A DNA stretch of 6,173 bases from Nitrospirae bacterium GWC2_42_7. Its GTDB lineage: Bacteria; Nitrospirota; Thermodesulfovibrionia; Thermodesulfovibrionales; UBA6898. Each line of letters starts with the position of its first letter. Position 1 is the first letter of the stretch. Below, piece by piece: positions 4,743 to 6,173 of the stretch. The notes under the pieces are model-generated. The model did not search any database. It saw only the letters and a program-made list of their open reading frames with translations, and was not told the DNA's origin. A program made the position numbers and the translations under genes. Location of the stretch: NCBI GenBank assembly GCA_001803645.1, contig MHDW01000087.1:1-6173 (forward strand), in the 5' to 3' direction.

Positions 4743-6173
4743 CTACAACCTTCCCGATCTTATTATCGAGATAATTAACCAGATGCCCATGAAGAACGCA
4801 AAACCAAAAGCAGACACGCCGAGAATGGATAGTCCGAAAACCATGGGGCCGACTCCTGCTGAATTCAGTATTGCTGAACTTAAAAGGCTTGCGCTTATGA
4901 TCATGCTGAAGGCGATCCTGTTGGTGGAGCGATCCATGTCCCTGATAAAAGTATCCAGTCCTATGGGAGTTATTTTTATGTGTATGTCGTCTTTCAGGAG
5001 TTTTCGTATGATCTGTTTTAACTGTTTTGGAAGAATAACGAAGGCATCACTTATCTCCATAATATTCTTCCGTGCCTTTTCATAAATCCTTGAGGGTCTG
5101 ACCCTTTCCTTTATGAGTTCTGTGGCATAAGGCTCAGCAGCAGCAATAAAATCAAAATCAGGATCAAGTTCAGTGCCGAGGCTTTCGAGAATAAGCATTG
5201 CTTTATTAACAAGCAGGAGATCAGAAGGCATTTTCATCTTGTGCTTGATAGCGATATGAGTCAGGGTTTCTATAAAAGATGCAAAATTGATCTCTTTTAA
5301 GGAAAGCCCGAAAAGAGGCTCGAAGAATTCAGTAAGGTCTGCCTTGAATTCCTTTCTGAAGATATCTATATCAATATGTTCAGGAACAAGTCCAAGCTCA
5401 ATATACTGATCTATCAGCTTATCAAAGTCCTTGTGCATAAGCGCAAGAAAAGTATTTGCCATTGTCTCTCTCATCTCAGGAGAGACACGTCCGACAATAC
5501 CGAAGTCCATAAAACCTATCTTGCCTGACGGCATTGCATATATATTCCCTGCATGCGGGTCTGCATGGAAAAAACCATCCTGAAGAACCATTTTGAAATA
5601 TGCATCAACGCCGAGCTTTGCGAGTTTTATTCTGTCGAGTCCGAGTCTTGTGATCCCTGCAATATCATCTATCCTTACTCCGTCTATTAGTTCCATAACA
5701 AGGATCTTATCACTTGTGAATTCAGGAAATATCTTTGGTATATATATATCGGGTTTGCTTTCGAAGTTCTTTTTAAAGCGGACACAGTTCTTTGCCTCAG
5801 CTACAAAATCGAGTTCTTTTCTAACTGTTCTGCTGAATTCTTCGACGATTCCGGAAGGATTAAAAACAATGGTTTCAGGAATATATGTTTCCATCAGCGA
5901 GGCAACTGTTGTCAGAATATTGATGTCAGTATCGAGCTGTTCCCTGATACCAGGTCGCTGAACTTTAATAATAACATCGCTGTTGTCAAGCAGAGTTCCA
6001 TGATAGACCTGTGCAATTGAGGCTGCAGCGATAGGATTTTTGTCAAAATAAGAAAAGATCTGATATACAGGAATAAGAGTCTCGTGCTCAATTATCTTTA
6101 TCGCTTCTTCAGTGGGGAAGGGCGGAACTCTGTCCTGAAGTTTCTTGAATTCGTCAGCATATTGCTTTGTGAT
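4743..6173 (-). CDS. UbiB/ABC1 (AarF) family atypical kinase, 5' end beyond the window
   Basis: The frame is open to the right edge, so 476 residues are visible and the ATG at 5894 is an internal methionine. Full family members are about 550 residues, so the start and the KxGQ motif should lie just outside. Visible landmarks, counted from the edge: EFKKLQDRVPPF (8-19), the alanine-rich nucleotide loop PIAAASIAQV (47-56), the VIIKVQRPG lysine (Lys70), ELDFVAEAKN (120-129), the catalytic-loop equivalent HADPHAGN (203-210), the metal-binding FMDFG (221-225), and two C-terminal membrane helices (about 420-440 and 445-471). Family members are membrane-associated ATPases/kinase-like proteins needed for isoprenoid quinone biosynthesis or lipid homeostasis. 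The role in this organism is inferred. An Ala replaces the more usual Pro in HADPHPGN; the Asp and Asn that matter remain. It is the first gene of the visible run and probably shares a transcript with crcB. Confidence 0.93.
   Translation of the reverse strand: MTKQYADEFKKLQDRVPPFPTEEAIKIIEHETLIPVYQIFSYFDKNPIAAASIAQVYHGTLLDNSDVIIKVQRPGIREQLDTDINILTTVASLMETYIPETIVFNPSGIVEEFSRTVRKELDFVAEAKNCVRFKKNFESKPDIYIPKIFPEFTSDKILVMELIDGVRIDDIAGITRLGLDRIKLAKLGVDAYFKMVLQDGFFHADPHAGNIYAMPSGKIGFMDFGIVGRVSPEMRETMANTFLALMHKDFDKLIDQYIELGLVPEHIDIDIFRKEFKADLTEFFEPLFGLSLKEINFASFIETLTHIAIKHKMKMPSDLLLVNKAMLILESLGTELDPDFDFIAAAEPYATELIKERVRPSRIYEKARKNIMEISDAFVILPKQLKQIIRKLLKDDIHIKITPIGLDTFIRDMDRSTNRIAFSMIISASLLSSAILNSAGVGPMVFGLSILGVSAFGFAFFMGIWLIISIIRSGRL

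Noticed and set aside
5463..5487. 8-bp inverted repeat TGTCTCTC/GAGAGACA with a 9-nt loop
   Set aside because: It is inside conserved ubiB-like coding sequence (VSPEMRETM), lacks GTAG/CTAC ends or T-run, and shows no second copy, so coincidence is likely.
4743..5894. A complete 383-residue UbiB-like protein starting at the ATG at 5894
   Set aside because: The frame stays open for 93 more codons to the window edge and those codons encode the conserved alanine-rich loop and catalytic lysine, so the ATG is internal.

Overview
This window is a compact, single-strand stretch of bacterial chromosome. All six substantial genes, and the first codons of a seventh, read on the minus strand. In transcription order (high to low coordinate) they are: a UbiB/ABC1 kinase-like protein cut by the right edge; the fluoride channel CrcB/FluC; a small DUF190 protein; an MFS transporter; a PstS-like periplasmic binding protein; a membrane sensor histidine kinase; and the probable start of a response regulator cut by the left edge. 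The intermediate base composition, Gram-negative-style short intergenic gaps and overall protein style suggest Nitrospirota (Thermodesulfovibrio-like) or a deltaproteobacterium-like anaerobe. That assignment is inference from general impression; no marker gene in the window settles it.

Right part (about 3999-6173): ubiB-like, crcB and DUF190 lie 17 and 4 nt apart. The DUF190 Shine-Dalgarno sequence is built into the last codons of crcB, so those two genes look translationally coupled. CrcB exports fluoride. DUF190 is a PII-like small protein that recurs beside crcB and may modulate it. A gap of about 100 nt with no confident terminator or promoter then separates this group from the next.

Left part (1-3897): the MFS transporter, binding protein, histidine kinase and probable response regulator follow one another closely. 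The binding protein has no ABC permease or ATPase beside it. It sits directly upstream of a kinase with a large periplasmic sensor domain, so it may present a ligand to the kinase rather than feed a transporter. Four cysteines occupy the loops where PstS-type proteins normally carry oxyanion-binding Ser/Gly/Thr residues, so the ligand may not be phosphate.

The most striking DNA-level signal is at 3245-3300, inside the MFS gene. It is a symmetric 56-nt element made of GTAG, a 20-nt palindrome, an 8-nt spacer, a perfect 20-nt palindrome and CTAC. This is the architecture of a REP doublet (REPIN/BIME). It is translated in frame as about 19 residues of the cytoplasmic loop between the two halves of the transporter, so a mobile palindromic repeat appears to have been domesticated as a protein linker.
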